Source of the DNA: Magnetococcus sp. PR-3
Lineage (GTDB): Bacteria; Pseudomonadota; Magnetococcia; Magnetococcales; Magnetococcaceae
DNA length: 64,000 bases
Reading direction: 5' to 3'
Assembly: GCF_036689865.1 (NCBI RefSeq)
Contig: NZ_JBAHUQ010000013.1
Location: forward strand, 2,347-66,346
A program made the position numbers and the translations under genes. Under the pieces are notes generated by a model. It made no database searches and was not told the origin of the DNA. It saw only the letters and a list, made by a program, of their open reading frames with translations. This document shows positions 39,594-48,786 of this stretch, piece after piece. How positions within the stretch are numbered: the first letter of the stretch is position 1; each line of letters starts with the position of its first letter.

Positions 39594-40421
39594 TTAGCTA
39601 ACATCCGTATGGGTATCCAGAAAACCAAAGGCGCGGAAAATAGATTGCCCCTCCTCAGAGGCTGCTAATTGCATAAATTTATCGGCCAGTTCAGGGTGAC
39701 GGCTGAAGGTAAGTTTGGAGAGAACCAGCTTTTTAGGTTTGGCCATGGCAGGGGGTAGATCAATTACATCAAATAGGGGCTTGTTCTCTTCAAAGTAGCC
39801 GGTAGCCCGCCAGTTAATAATGATATCGGCATCCCCTTTACGCAGGGCACGGTTTAAGGTGCGAGATGCCGTAGTTAGATAGGTAGCATGTTCAAATACT
39901 GTTTGATAAATGCCTGCACGACTAAGGATCTTTTTGGTCTCACGGCCAATGCTGCCACTTTCTGGATTACAAATCACCACAGAGAGATCTTCTCTCAAGA
40001 GCTCACGAACATCCCCTTTGATCTGTTTGGGGTTGCCCTTCTGCACCATAATGGCGGCTTGATTGTAGCCAATATGTACGGCATCGCCCAGTAGGCCATC
40101 GGCCATATTTCGCTGCCGGTACGAGGCTGATCCGGGTAGGTAGAGATCCCCTTCATGAGATTTTTTTAAACTCATATAAAGATCTTGAGAGCCACCTTGG
40201 GTAAAGACCACCTTAATCTGTTCACGCTGCTCCAACAGCTGGCCGATCGCCATCATCGGCTTAATCATGGTAATGCCACAATAGACCAACAGGTTCGGTT
40301 TTTTGCTCTTATGCTGTTTGGCGGATATGTGGGGGGTGGTTTCAGGCGCGTCGCCACACCCTGTCAGTAAGAGGGGGCTACCCAGGGCTAGGGCGGAGAA
40401 TTGGCGTCGTGTCATACCCAT
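39594..40421 (-). CDS. Periplasmic solute-binding lipoprotein (ModA-like, oxyanion type)
   Basis: 275 residues. The N-terminus has a twin-arginine-like RRQF and a lipobox LTGC, so the mature protein is probably lipid-anchored in the periplasm. The body resembles the ModA/extracellular solute-binding type 2 fold: [13 protein letters not shown] near the start, [15 protein letters not shown], and [18 protein letters not shown]. Molybdate, tungstate or another anion is possible, but key ligand residues cannot be confirmed by eye. There is no permease or ATPase nearby. Two hybrid kinases follow within 5 bp, suggesting that it presents a ligand to a sensor. Confidence 0.8.
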   Translation of the reverse strand: MGMTRRQFSALALGSPLLLTGCGDAPETTPHISAKQHKSKKPNLLVYCGITMIKPMMAIGQLLEQREQIKVVFTQGGSQDLYMSLKKSHEGDLYLPGSASYRQRNMADGLLGDAVHIGYNQAAIMVQKGNPKQIKGDVRELLREDLSVVICNPESGSIGRETKKILSRAGIYQTVFEHATYLTTASRTLNRALRKGDADIIINWRATGYFEENKPLFDVIDLPPAMAKPKKLVLSKLTFSRHPELADKFMQLAASEEGQSIFRAFGFLDTHTDVS

Positions 40422-40849
40422 AGCATCACTCCTATCGTGGGGTCGAAAACTCTACGGACAAACGGCCAGGCCAGCCGCAACTGCAACGCTAGATTAATGG
40501 AATTTATATCATAGTGAAAGCACCCAAAAGAAACACAGGGTAACAGAGATAATAAATGGTCCGTATCCGCGGTAAATGCTGCAAAAGTAAGGTGTTCTTA
40601 ACTGTTTTGGTCGTGGGTGGATCCCTGTTTTGACGCTGTGTTGATGCAGGAGAAAATAGGCACGCCGTGGTCCGAAAAAAAGTGCTGAGCATGGGTTGGA
40701 AAAAAGGGATATCCATAAGATTTTATGAGATAAATATAAAAAACCCTTCTGTTTATATGTATATATGTATAAAGATGTAATGCTGACAAATATTTTTGGT
40801 ATGCTACTTAGGTTGTTGTATTCCGTGTCTATTATTTATGGGTATGGTC
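40422..40849. other. Divergent intergenic region, AT-rich on the right
   Basis: It separates the binding-protein operon (-) from the rhodanese operon (+). The right half (40720-40800) is AT-rich, with alternating TATATGTATATATGTATAAA tracts, suited to promoters in either direction. No gene is seen. Confidence 0.45.
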
Positions 40850-41320
40850 ATGAGCCGACTTTTTTTTCTGTTTAGCTTTCTTTTTTTCCCTTCAGGCTTG
40901 GTTTATGGCACATCTGCAGCTGTGGATGTGCCCCTGCAACTCCCTGCTGTAAAGCAGATCGTGAGCACACAGCTTATGCAAGGTGTGTTGGGCGGATCTT
41001 TGCTGGTTATCGATGCCCGAACCCGCTCTGACTATCTCAATGGTACCATTCCTACCGCCTATAATTGCCCGGTCCCATTTGGTGCACCCACCCTTCAGCG
41101 TGATGAAATTGAAGCGGTGGTTGGCATTCTATCGGGCTGCTCTGCCTTAGAGGGTTTGGAGAGCCACACACAAAAAAAAGTGGTTGTCTTCTGTAATGGT
41201 GCCCACTGTTGGCGTAGTGCCAAAGCTGTATTGGCCTTGCAGCTTATGGGTTTTGAGCAGGTCTATTGGTACCGTCAAGGTATGAACCAATGGCGTGCGC
41301 AACGTCGACCTATGATGTAG
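40850..41320 (+). CDS. Secreted rhodanese-like protein
   Basis: 156 residues from ATG 40850, which puts a signal peptide (MSRLFFLFSFLFFPSGLVYG) at the front; ATG 40838 and a TTG at 40796 are also in frame. The rhodanese fold is seen in LLVIDARTRSDYLNGTIPTAYNCPVP and the active loop VVFCNGAHCWRSAKA, with Cys in the usual place and a second Cys-Trp four residues on. It could bind or transfer sulfane sulfur in the periplasm. It is the first gene of an operon with a sensor kinase (10 bp gap) and an HD-GYP regulator, so a role in signal input is possible. Confidence 0.82.
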   Translation: MSRLFFLFSFLFFPSGLVYGTSAAVDVPLQLPAVKQIVSTQLMQGVLGGSLLVIDARTRSDYLNGTIPTAYNCPVPFGAPTLQRDEIEAVVGILSGCSALEGLESHTQKKVVVFCNGAHCWRSAKAVLALQLMGFEQVYWYRQGMNQWRAQRRPMM

Positions 41321-41330
41321 AGGTATCGCG

Positions 41331-43199
41331 ATGTTGACCTCCCTGCGCAGCAAACTTTTATGGATTGTGCTCTTACCACTGTTGGTGGTGCAGGTCGCCG
41401 TCTATCTCTCCATCTACAAGCTGGAGGAGGCAGGCATCGCTCAGTTGGTTCATACGGCACCCCAGGAGTCTGAGCGGCATTGGAAACATTTGCTGATGTG
41501 GAAAAGTCAGGCGATGGAGGGTCTGGTGAATCATGTCTGGCGTAATGGGACCCTACGCAGGGCACTCAACGGTCAGGATGGGCTGGATGCTCAGCAGGCT
41601 GCACTGAGTAGTTGGAACCAGATGCGTCATACCATCGATCTGTTCTATATCTGGCAAGTCGGGATGTCAGGTCAAGGTATGGTCAATTATGGTATGAAAA
41701 ACCCTGTTTGGCAGGATAGAGAACCCGCTTTGATCAGCCGCGCCCGTGAACAACAGCAAGGTCAAGTGGGTCTTATGCGCTGCCCGGATGGGCAAGTTCG
41801 GTTGGTGGTGATCCAGCCACTGTTTGTAGGGGTAGGCAAACCCTTAGCCTATGCCGTGCTTGGTATGGATATGCCGGGGTTGGTGCAAGCATTTGCCAAG
41901 ATGACAAACTTTGAGCGTGTTGCTTACCGCCCCACAGTCACGGCTATAGAGAAAGTCGGTCGGTGGGATGAGGCGACCTCCAACATTGCCATTGAACTGC
42001 CGCTTTTGAATATTCAGGGCGATTCGTTAGGGGTGCTGGAGATTGTCCGCAGTGAATCGGAACTGCACCAGCAGTTTCATGAAGCCAAAAATTATGCCTT
42101 GGCCATGCCGTTGATGGTCTCTGTGGTGGTGTTATTTATTGGGGTTTGGTTTGTACGCTGGCTGATGCAACGCTTTTACCGCCTAACCGGCGGATTGGAG
42201 CAGATATCCAATAGCTATAGCTGTAATTTGGAACATATAAAGCTAACAGAAAAACAAGGGGATGACCTGGATCAGCTGGAAGATTACTTTAACCAGATGG
42301 TCTGTCTGGTGAGCTCTAGCCACGCGAAGCAACGTCTGCAACATGCTCAGATGGAGGAGAGTAATCGACAGCTGGAAGCTTCTCTTGAGCAAGTTCAACA
42401 GGCCCAGACCCAGTTGGTTCAGGCTGAAAAATTAGCCTCCCTGGGGAGTATGGTGGCTGGGGTTGCCCATGAGATCAATACGCCGTTGGGTATTGGTTAT
42501 ACCGGTATTACCCACTTTCGTGACACCCTGGAACAGACCTTAAAACGCTACCGGGCTGGAGAGCTGACAAAGTCCGGTTTGGAACAGTTTTTTACCGATC
42601 TGGAACAGAACAGTGAAATGATACGCGCCAACTTAAAGCGGGCGGCTGATCTGGTCCATAGCTTTAAGCAGGTCGCGGTTGACCAGACAGAAAACCAAGA
42701 TCGTCGGTTTGATCTAAAGGTCTACTTGGAAGAGCTGCTCTTAAGTTTACAACCCACCTTAAGGCATACGGCTGTCACCCTCTCTTTAACCTGTCCTGAA
42801 GGGCTTATGCTCTACAGTTGCCCTGGCTCATTTTCCCAAGTGGTGAGTAACCTGCTGCTTAATGCCGTGAAACATGCGTTTGATGAAGGCGAGCAGGTCG
42901 GTTGTATTGATTTAAAGGTGCAGACGCAGCAGCAGCAGATTGTGGTGACCATAAAGGATAATGGGTGTGGCATTGCGCCAGAGCATTTAACCCGGGTTTT
43001 TGATCCCTTCTTCTCCACCAAGCGCCATGCGGGTGGAACAGGTCTGGGTTTGCATGTGGTCTACAATATGGTGGTAACCCGTTTGGAGGGCACCATTGCT
43101 GTGGAGAGTGAGGTGGGGCAGGGTAGCTGTTTTACCCTCATGTTCCCCCAAACGGTTTCTCGGGCACAAACTTTATTGGCGCAAGCCGCATTATCCTAA
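41331..43199 (+). CDS. Sensor histidine kinase, no receiver
   Basis: 622 residues. Membrane segments lie near 8-28 and 256-278 with a periplasmic sensor between them, of Cache-like size. A HAMP-like linker (280-330) and a coiled coil with repeated Q and E (about 335-370) follow. The phospho-acceptor is His380 in GVAHEINTPLG, a variant typical of kinases paired with separate regulators. HATPase has NLLLNAVKHAF, DNGCGI and GGTGLGLHV. The response regulator encoded 19 bp downstream is the expected partner, and the rhodanese-like protein upstream a possible sensory accessory. Confidence 0.92.
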   Translation: MLTSLRSKLLWIVLLPLLVVQVAVYLSIYKLEEAGIAQLVHTAPQESERHWKHLLMWKSQAMEGLVNHVWRNGTLRRALNGQDGLDAQQAALSSWNQMRHTIDLFYIWQVGMSGQGMVNYGMKNPVWQDREPALISRAREQQQGQVGLMRCPDGQVRLVVIQPLFVGVGKPLAYAVLGMDMPGLVQAFAKMTNFERVAYRPTVTAIEKVGRWDEATSNIAIELPLLNIQGDSLGVLEIVRSESELHQQFHEAKNYALAMPLMVSVVVLFIGVWFVRWLMQRFYRLTGGLEQISNSYSCNLEHIKLTEKQGDDLDQLEDYFNQMVCLVSSSHAKQRLQHAQMEESNRQLEASLEQVQQAQTQLVQAEKLASLGSMVAGVAHEINTPLGIGYTGITHFRDTLEQTLKRYRAGELTKSGLEQFFTDLEQNSEMIRANLKRAADLVHSFKQVAVDQTENQDRRFDLKVYLEELLLSLQPTLRHTAVTLSLTCPEGLMLYSCPGSFSQVVSNLLLNAVKHAFDEGEQVGCIDLKVQTQQQQIVVTIKDNGCGIAPEHLTRVFDPFFSTKRHAGGTGLGLHVVYNMVVTRLEGTIAVESEVGQGSCFTLMFPQTVSRAQTLLAQAALS

Positions 43200-43218
43200 T
43201 AAAGCCTCGGAGTGGGAT

Positions 43219-44805
43219 ATGAACGATATGCTTGATGAACTGGGTTTGGCACCAGAGGCTCCATCCTCATCTGAGCCTGAGGGCACCTCTGTATTGGAAC
43301 CCTGGAAGGTGATGGTGATTGATGATGATGAGGATGTGCATGCCTTAACCCAGCTGGTGCTTAAGGATGTGCAGTTTGGCGGGCGATCGATCCAGTTTAT
43401 TCATGGACATTCCGGTGCAGAGGCGCAAACCCTGATCGCGCAACATTCAGATACCGCTGTGCTGTTCCTGGATGTGGTGATGGAGCAGGATCAAGCGGGT
43501 TTGCAGGCTGTAAAATATATTCGTGAGGAGCTTAAAAACCATCTGGTCCGTATTATTCTCCGCACTGGGCAGCCGGGGCATGCCCCTGAAACCTCCGTGA
43601 TCATTGACTATGATATTAATGATTATAAAGAAAAAAGTGACTTAAGTGCGCGCAAGTTGGTGACGGTACTGATCGCCTCACTGCGCAATTATCGGGATTT
43701 AAAAACCATTGAGCAGAGCCGAGCGGGGCTAGCCCGGATTATTGACTCCACCAATCAACTGTTTGAGGTCTCCTCCCTACAGCGGTTGGCGTCGGGTATT
43801 TTAATGCAGTTGGTGGGGATACTGGGGATGGAGGAGAACTCTTTAATGGCTTGCCCCACCGGCGGCTTGGCTGCGGTAGATGATGCGGTTAGTGGTTGGC
43901 GCATCATTGCAGGGACTGGGCATTTTGAGGCCTACCAGAATCAATTTCTTAATGAAACAGGGTTATGTGAAGCCGAAAGTGCGTGTATTCGCACGGTGTT
44001 GGAGCGTGGTCAAAATCGGTTTGAAAAAGATACCTTTGCTGGGCTGTTCAAGACAAGCGGGGGTAAGCGCGCGTTGATCTTACTCAAAGGCAGTCGGCCT
44101 TTAAGTGAGATGGATCAGGATCTGATTCGTATTTTTTCATCCAACATCAGTCTGGCTTTTGAGAACCTGAATCTGCATCACGAAGTGTTGGAAACCCAGC
44201 AGGAGATTACCTTTACCTTGGGTGAGGTGATTGAAATGCGCTGTAAAGAGACCGGGAGCCATGTTCAGCGCGTGGCGGAGAGCTGTTATCTGTTAGCCCG
44301 TTATTTAGGGTTTTCAGAGGAGGAAGCTCAGACACTGCGACAAGCGGCCCCTCTTCACGATTTGGGAAAAATTGCCATTCCTGATGAAATTCTTCATAAA
44401 CCGGGCCGGTTGGACCCTGGGGAGATGGATCAGGTGCGTGACCACTCCGAATTTGGCTATAAGGTGTTAAAACGGGCTGAACGCAGTGTGCTAAAGATGG
44501 CCGCTATCATCGCTCTGGAACATCATGAGCGATGGGATGGTACCGGATACCCCAAAGGGATAAAGGGGGAGGATATTCACCCTTTTGCACGCATTACCGC
44601 CCTGATTGATGTGTTTGATTCGCTACTCCACCCCAGGGTTTATAAAGCGGCCTGGCCATTGGAGCAGGTGTTGGAGCTTATTAAACAGGAGCGGGGCAGC
44701 GCGTTTGAGCCCGCCGTGGTGGATATGTTTTTAGATAACTTGCCTGGGTTTATGGCCATTCAGGGTCGTGCAGGGGGGGATACCCATGAGGTGGTGTGTG
44801 CCTAA
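43219..44805 (+). CDS. Response regulator with DUF3369 and HD-GYP domain (c-di-GMP phosphodiesterase)
   Basis: 528 residues from ATG 43219, with GGAG 6 nt before it; an open frame to 43096 runs into the kinase and is not used. The receiver has VIDDDED, Asp85 in FLDVVM and a Lys in EKSD. The middle part (about 180-340) matches the DUF3369 linker found in such regulators. The HD-GYP domain has His380-Asp381 in LHDLGKIAIPDE and GYP at 443-445 in ERWDGTGYP. HD-GYP enzymes degrade c-di-GMP. Phosphorylation by the upstream kinase would set local c-di-GMP levels, but the output was not tested. Confidence 0.93.
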   Translation: MNDMLDELGLAPEAPSSSEPEGTSVLEPWKVMVIDDDEDVHALTQLVLKDVQFGGRSIQFIHGHSGAEAQTLIAQHSDTAVLFLDVVMEQDQAGLQAVKYIREELKNHLVRIILRTGQPGHAPETSVIIDYDINDYKEKSDLSARKLVTVLIASLRNYRDLKTIEQSRAGLARIIDSTNQLFEVSSLQRLASGILMQLVGILGMEENSLMACPTGGLAAVDDAVSGWRIIAGTGHFEAYQNQFLNETGLCEAESACIRTVLERGQNRFEKDTFAGLFKTSGGKRALILLKGSRPLSEMDQDLIRIFSSNISLAFENLNLHHEVLETQQEITFTLGEVIEMRCKETGSHVQRVAESCYLLARYLGFSEEEAQTLRQAAPLHDLGKIAIPDEILHKPGRLDPGEMDQVRDHSEFGYKVLKRAERSVLKMAAIIALEHHERWDGTGYPKGIKGEDIHPFARITALIDVFDSLLHPRVYKAAWPLEQVLELIKQERGSAFEPAVVDMFLDNLPGFMAIQGRAGGDTHEVVCA

Positions 44806-44835
44806 TAAAACACGGGCTGCAGCAAGCAGCCCGTG
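44806..44835. terminator. Bidirectional terminator between convergent genes
   Basis: A 10-bp perfect stem CACGGGCTGC/GCAGCCCGTG with an AGCAA loop. Read on the minus strand it ends in TTTTATT, so it best ends the CBS/CoA-binding transcript. It may also stop the HD-GYP transcript. Confidence 0.8.
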
Positions 44836-44850
44836 TGGGTACCTTAGTGC

Positions 44851-45273
44851 TTAAAGCTGGGACTGCAAACGGGCATGTTCAATCTTTAGGCAAAGATCTT
44901 GTGTGGCTGGGATGCCCGCTTTGTCACAGATGGCCATGGAATCCTCATTGGCAATGCCAAGTTGGATCCAGACATGTTTGGCTCCAATGTTAACCGCTGC
45001 TTCGCACACCTCAGGGGTCTGCTCAGCACGGCGGAAAACATCGACAATATCCACCTGGATATCACTGGGAATATCTTCCAGTGTGGCATAGGCTTTTTCA
45101 CCCAACACCTCATCAATACCCGGGCGAATGGGGATGATGGTATAGCCATGGCGCTGCATATAGGCAGCAACCATGTTGGACGCACGATCCGGTTTGGGGC
45201 TTAAACCTACCACGGCGATGGTCTTGCTGGTCTTTAACATATCGACCATCTGGTCGTCATTCATGATGGGCAT
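44851..45273 (-). CDS. CoA-binding domain protein (YccU-like)
   Basis: 140 residues, a single CoA_binding_2 Rossmann domain: IAVVGLSPKPDRASNMVAAYM, then IIPIRPGIDEVLG and GAKHVWIQLGIANED, ending near a Cys (DLCLKIEH). Related proteins bind CoA or nucleotide. No catalytic role is established. It is 22 bp downstream of the CBS-domain gene on the same strand, so the two are likely co-expressed. Confidence 0.85.
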   Translation of the reverse strand: MPIMNDDQMVDMLKTSKTIAVVGLSPKPDRASNMVAAYMQRHGYTIIPIRPGIDEVLGEKAYATLEDIPSDIQVDIVDVFRRAEQTPEVCEAAVNIGAKHVWIQLGIANEDSMAICDKAGIPATQDLCLKIEHARLQSQL

Positions 45274-45295
45274 TGTCTCTTACTCCCTTACCAAA

Positions 45296-46453
45296 TCAGT
45301 AGTCATCATCATCATTTTCCTGGATAGCCCAGAAGATCCGCTCTTCACCAGAGGGGGTTTTGACCAGTCGAATACGGGACAAAACTTTTCTTTCCTCGCC
45401 CTCTGTGGTGACGGCCGGTATCTGGATTTTACGGATTTCACCACAGTGTGTCAGCAGGGTATAGAGGGCAGGCCAAATTTCCTTATCCTTGACCAGGTGG
45501 TTGGCGGTGATGCTCTGATCCTTAATCGCAGCTTCAGTTAGCCCCAAAAGTTTTTTGCCCTTTTCGTTAAAGGCCAAAATGGTGTGTTCCCCTTCTGGCA
45601 AAATCCAAACGGCCGGGTCGGGTACGCTCTCAGGGTTTAGCACCGCCTGATGGCTGCGTAGATTACTGGCCATGGCGTTGATCACATCGGTCATGCTGAT
45701 CATGCCGTGGAAGGTGCCATCCATATCGGCAATTGGTAGGCGGCGATGGTCGGTCTCCATAAAGATCTCCATCACCTCATCCAGGGTACGACCTGGATCA
45801 ATAGAGACCGGCTTGCGGCGCATGAAATGATCCAATAACCACTCCGGTGACCAATCTTCTCTCAGGCGCAGGTTCATCAAGTCCCGCTCGGTGACAATGC
45901 CGATTAAAATACCAGCATCTACCACCAGCGCGCAGCCGCGGTGCCAGGCGAACATCTTTTGGGCTACTTCCCGATATTGAATACCAGGGGAGAGCATGGG
46001 GATCGGCTTACGGACCACATCCATAGCACGGAACTGTTTGAGTAGATCTGTGCGGGGTAGGGAGGCCAGAATCTGTTTTTCATTAATCGCCCCAATAAGG
46101 ATCTCTTCCTCATTGAGTACCGGGAAACGACGGAACCGGCGACGGCTGTAAAGATCCAACAGCTCCTGTACCGGGGTCTCTTCATGGACAATATGGGGGC
46201 GGGAGAGACGCATTTCCCCAATCTTGGTGGTATCGGGATCGCGTCCCTGCACAATCCATTTTAGAAAGTCAAACTCTGTGGCCAGCCCTGTCGGTACCAT
46301 ATCCTGCAACACCACGGCAAAACCGGGTGCCGAGTGGGATTGGCTGGTCATGGCCCGCATACCGTCCCGTAAGCTGGAGGTAGGGGTCAGGGTGATGACG
46401 TTTCCGATCATTCGGTCGCGCACCTTCATGGGCTTGTGGTCGTGATGGCTCAT
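45296..46453 (-). CDS. Four-CBS-domain protein with C-terminal PAS-like domain
   Basis: 385 residues with AAGGAAG 5 nt before the ATG. Residues 1-260 hold two Bateman modules (four CBS motifs, for example VRDRMIGNVITLTP and LLDHFMRRKPVSIDPGRTLDEV), which bind adenine nucleotides or SAM in other proteins. The remainder (about 270-380) looks PAS-like: AVWILPEGEHTILAFNEKGKKLLGL. There is no kinase, channel or cyclase domain. It could be a soluble energy sensor. The CoA-binding protein gene follows. Confidence 0.82.
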   Translation of the reverse strand: MSHHDHKPMKVRDRMIGNVITLTPTSSLRDGMRAMTSQSHSAPGFAVVLQDMVPTGLATEFDFLKWIVQGRDPDTTKIGEMRLSRPHIVHEETPVQELLDLYSRRRFRRFPVLNEEEILIGAINEKQILASLPRTDLLKQFRAMDVVRKPIPMLSPGIQYREVAQKMFAWHRGCALVVDAGILIGIVTERDLMNLRLREDWSPEWLLDHFMRRKPVSIDPGRTLDEVMEIFMETDHRRLPIADMDGTFHGMISMTDVINAMASNLRSHQAVLNPESVPDPAVWILPEGEHTILAFNEKGKKLLGLTEAAIKDQSITANHLVKDKEIWPALYTLLTHCGEIRKIQIPAVTTEGEERKVLSRIRLVKTPSGEERIFWAIQENDDDDY

Positions 46454-46697
46454 GGGGGCTTCCTTTATGGCTCATATTTCAGGCCGGTGAATGGGGTGCA
46501 TGCAGCGGCATTATAGCCATAGCTGGGCCGGATGTGACCGGTTTTTTTTACAAACCTGCCGATCAATTTTTATCAACCATGGCCTTTTACCCTTAGAAAA
46601 GGGCAAAATCACCCTTTGGTCTTCACATGTTGTGCCCATGGTTGGTGTGTTGAATGGTGTCCCATGGGTTTTAAAATCGGTATGAAAGAGTAGAGCG

Positions 46698-47654
46698 ATG
46701 CTGGATAGAGCACGGCAAACCATGCAGTTGGAGGCAGAGGCGATCTTGGAGATGCGTGATCGCATCGGCAGTGAGTTTGAAAAAGCGGTGAATCTTATTC
46801 TCTCCTGTCGCGGTCGGGTTGTGGTAACCGGTATGGGTAAATCGGGCATCATTGGTCATAAGATTGCGGCAACTCTGGCCTCAACCGGTACGCCCTCTCT
46901 CTATCTTCACCCTGGTGAGGGGATCCATGGAGATCTGGGAATGGTGACCGAGCACGATTGTGTCATCGCACTCTCCAACAGTGGTGAAACCGCAGAGACC
47001 TTGGCCCTGTTGCCGGTGATCAAGCGTATTGGTGCCTCCATGATCGCCATTGTAGGCCGTATGGACTCCACCATGGCTCGGCAAAGTGATGTCGCGTTGG
47101 ATGCCTCGGTCACCCGTGAAGCGTGCCCGCTTAATTTGGCCCCGACCACCTCCACCACGACCGCTTTGGCGATGGGGGATGCGCTGGCTGTGGTGTTGTT
47201 GGAAGCCAGAGGTTTTGATGAATCGCAATTTGCCCTGTTCCATCCCGGTGGTGCCCTGGGCCGTAAACTGCTGCTTACGGTGCGGGAGTTGATGCATAAA
47301 GGGGCGGAACTGCCCCGTGTTCAACGGCAGACACTGGTTAAAGAGGCGCTGTGGGAAATGACCTCTAAACGGCTGGGTTTGACCGCGGTTTTGGAAGAGG
47401 ATGAGCGACTTTGTGGCATTATTACCGATGGTGATCTCCGTCGCCAGCTGGAGGACCACCCGGCTGACCTCATGCATCTTAAAGCTGAGCAGATTATGAC
47501 GGTGAACCCAAAGACCATCTCTGTGGATGCCTTGGCGGCTCAGGCTGTTCATGATATGGAGTCCCGTTCCATTACCGCATTGGTGGTGGTGGATGGCGAT
47601 AAGATGGTGGGGATTATCCATCTCCATGATCTGCTTCGTGCTGGTGTGGTATAA
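46698..47654 (+). CDS. kdsD: Arabinose-5-phosphate isomerase
   Basis: 318 residues. It interconverts ribulose 5-phosphate and arabinose 5-phosphate for Kdo synthesis. The SIS domain (about 30-165) has VTGMGKSGIIGHKIAATLAS and ALSNSGETAE, and a CBS pair fills 200-318. It begins the conserved kdsD-kdsC-lptC-lptA-lptB block; kdsC follows 14 bp later. Confidence 0.94.
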   Translation: MLDRARQTMQLEAEAILEMRDRIGSEFEKAVNLILSCRGRVVVTGMGKSGIIGHKIAATLASTGTPSLYLHPGEGIHGDLGMVTEHDCVIALSNSGETAETLALLPVIKRIGASMIAIVGRMDSTMARQSDVALDASVTREACPLNLAPTTSTTTALAMGDALAVVLLEARGFDESQFALFHPGGALGRKLLLTVRELMHKGAELPRVQRQTLVKEALWEMTSKRLGLTAVLEEDERLCGIITDGDLRRQLEDHPADLMHLKAEQIMTVNPKTISVDALAAQAVHDMESRSITALVVVDGDKMVGIIHLHDLLRAGVV

Positions 47655-47668
47655 GGAGCCTCTTGGTT

Positions 47669-48196
47669 ATGGATGAAGCACTGTTGAAGCGGTTAAAAGA
47701 GATCCGTCTGGTCGCGTTGGATGTCGATGGGGTGCTCACCGATGGGGGGATCTATTATGGTAACCAGGGTGAAGAGCTAAAGCGCTTTTATGTGCAAGAT
47801 GGCCTGGGTATTCGCTTAATGTTGGATGCGGGCATTCATGTCGGCTTAATTACCGCTCGGCAGTCCCAGTTGGTGGCACGCCGGGGTGCTGAGCTGAAAA
47901 TGAGTTTTGTGCATCAAGGTGTTAAAGAGAAGTGGGGCTGTTTGCGTGAGGAGATGACACGGCTGGGGGTTGAACCCAGTCAGTGCGCCTATATGGGGGA
48001 TGATCTGATCGATCTGTCCATTCTGACCCGTGTTGGTGTGTCTACAACCCCGGCTGATGGTCATATGGCGGTTCAGGAACGGGTGGATTGGGTGGCGCCT
48101 AAACCCGGTGGGGCTGGTGCCGTGCGGGCACTGTCGGATGTAGTGCTGCAAACCCAAGGTGTGTGGGATACTATTATGGCGAGAATGATCGGGTAG
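47669..48196 (+). CDS. kdsC: 3-deoxy-D-manno-octulosonate 8-phosphate phosphatase
   Basis: 175 residues from ATG 47669; a TTG 6 nt upstream lies nearer the AAGGAG site and is possible. This HAD-family phosphatase removes phosphate from Kdo-8-phosphate. The catalytic DxD motif is LDVDGVLTDG (about 18-26), and the later YMGDDLIDLSIL supplies the metal-binding aspartates. There is no cap domain, as in the family, which acts as a tetramer. Confidence 0.94.
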   Translation: MDEALLKRLKEIRLVALDVDGVLTDGGIYYGNQGEELKRFYVQDGLGIRLMLDAGIHVGLITARQSQLVARRGAELKMSFVHQGVKEKWGCLREEMTRLGVEPSQCAYMGDDLIDLSILTRVGVSTTPADGHMAVQERVDWVAPKPGGAGAVRALSDVVLQTQGVWDTIMARMIG

Positions 48197-48208
48197 GGTG
48201 TCAAGACT

Positions 48209-48784
48209 GTGCGCAAGCATGTCAAAAATATGTTTTTACTCACCGCTTTGAGTATTGTGGGTGTGACGGGTTGGTATTTAACCAATCAAGATCTGCCCGG
48301 TACCGATGAGCTGCTGGGCAATAACAGCTTTACAACAGAGGTTGATGCCCAAGGTAAAGTCACGGGCATTACCCTGACCCAATATGATGGGGATAAATTA
48401 CAATGGGCCCTAAGTGCTCCTGGGGCCAATCAGCGTCTGAGTGGCTGGACAGAAATTCGTGCACCAAGGTTAACGCTCTATACGGAAGATGGTGATGCCA
48501 TCTACATTTCAGCGTTATCAGGGCGGGTGCATGCCAGTACCCGAGCCATGGAATTTCTGAAGGATGTACAGGTTACCGATCAGCTGCAACGGCGGCTGAC
48601 GACAGACCGATTGCACTTTGATGCCAAAAAGGGGGAGCTTTCCTCGGACAGGGCGTTTAAACTGGTTGGCGAAAATATAATCCTTGAAGGTGTGGGGCTC
48701 CGTCTGTTAAAACAGGCACGAGAATTGCATGTGCTTAAGCGGGTACGTTTGATTTTTCTCCAAGGCACCGAGGATCTGGTGTGA
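48209..48784 (+). CDS. lptC: LPS export protein LptC
   Basis: 191 residues, GTG start. One N-terminal membrane helix (about 8-24) and a periplasmic jellyroll. LptC links the LptB2FG ABC transporter to LptA in the LPS bridge. LEGVGLRL near the end and the order kdsC-lptC-lptA-lptB support the call more than any single motif. The stop overlaps the lptA region (GTGTGAGC). Confidence 0.86.
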   Translation: MRKHVKNMFLLTALSIVGVTGWYLTNQDLPGTDELLGNNSFTTEVDAQGKVTGITLTQYDGDKLQWALSAPGANQRLSGWTEIRAPRLTLYTEDGDAIYISALSGRVHASTRAMEFLKDVQVTDQLQRRLTTDRLHFDAKKGELSSDRAFKLVGENIILEGVGLRLLKQARELHVLKRVRLIFLQGTEDLV

Positions 48785-48786
48785 GC

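Noticed and set aside
43096-43218. N-terminal extension of the HD-GYP regulator
   Set aside because: It lies inside the kinase gene. The receiver domain and a good ribosome site place the start at 43219.
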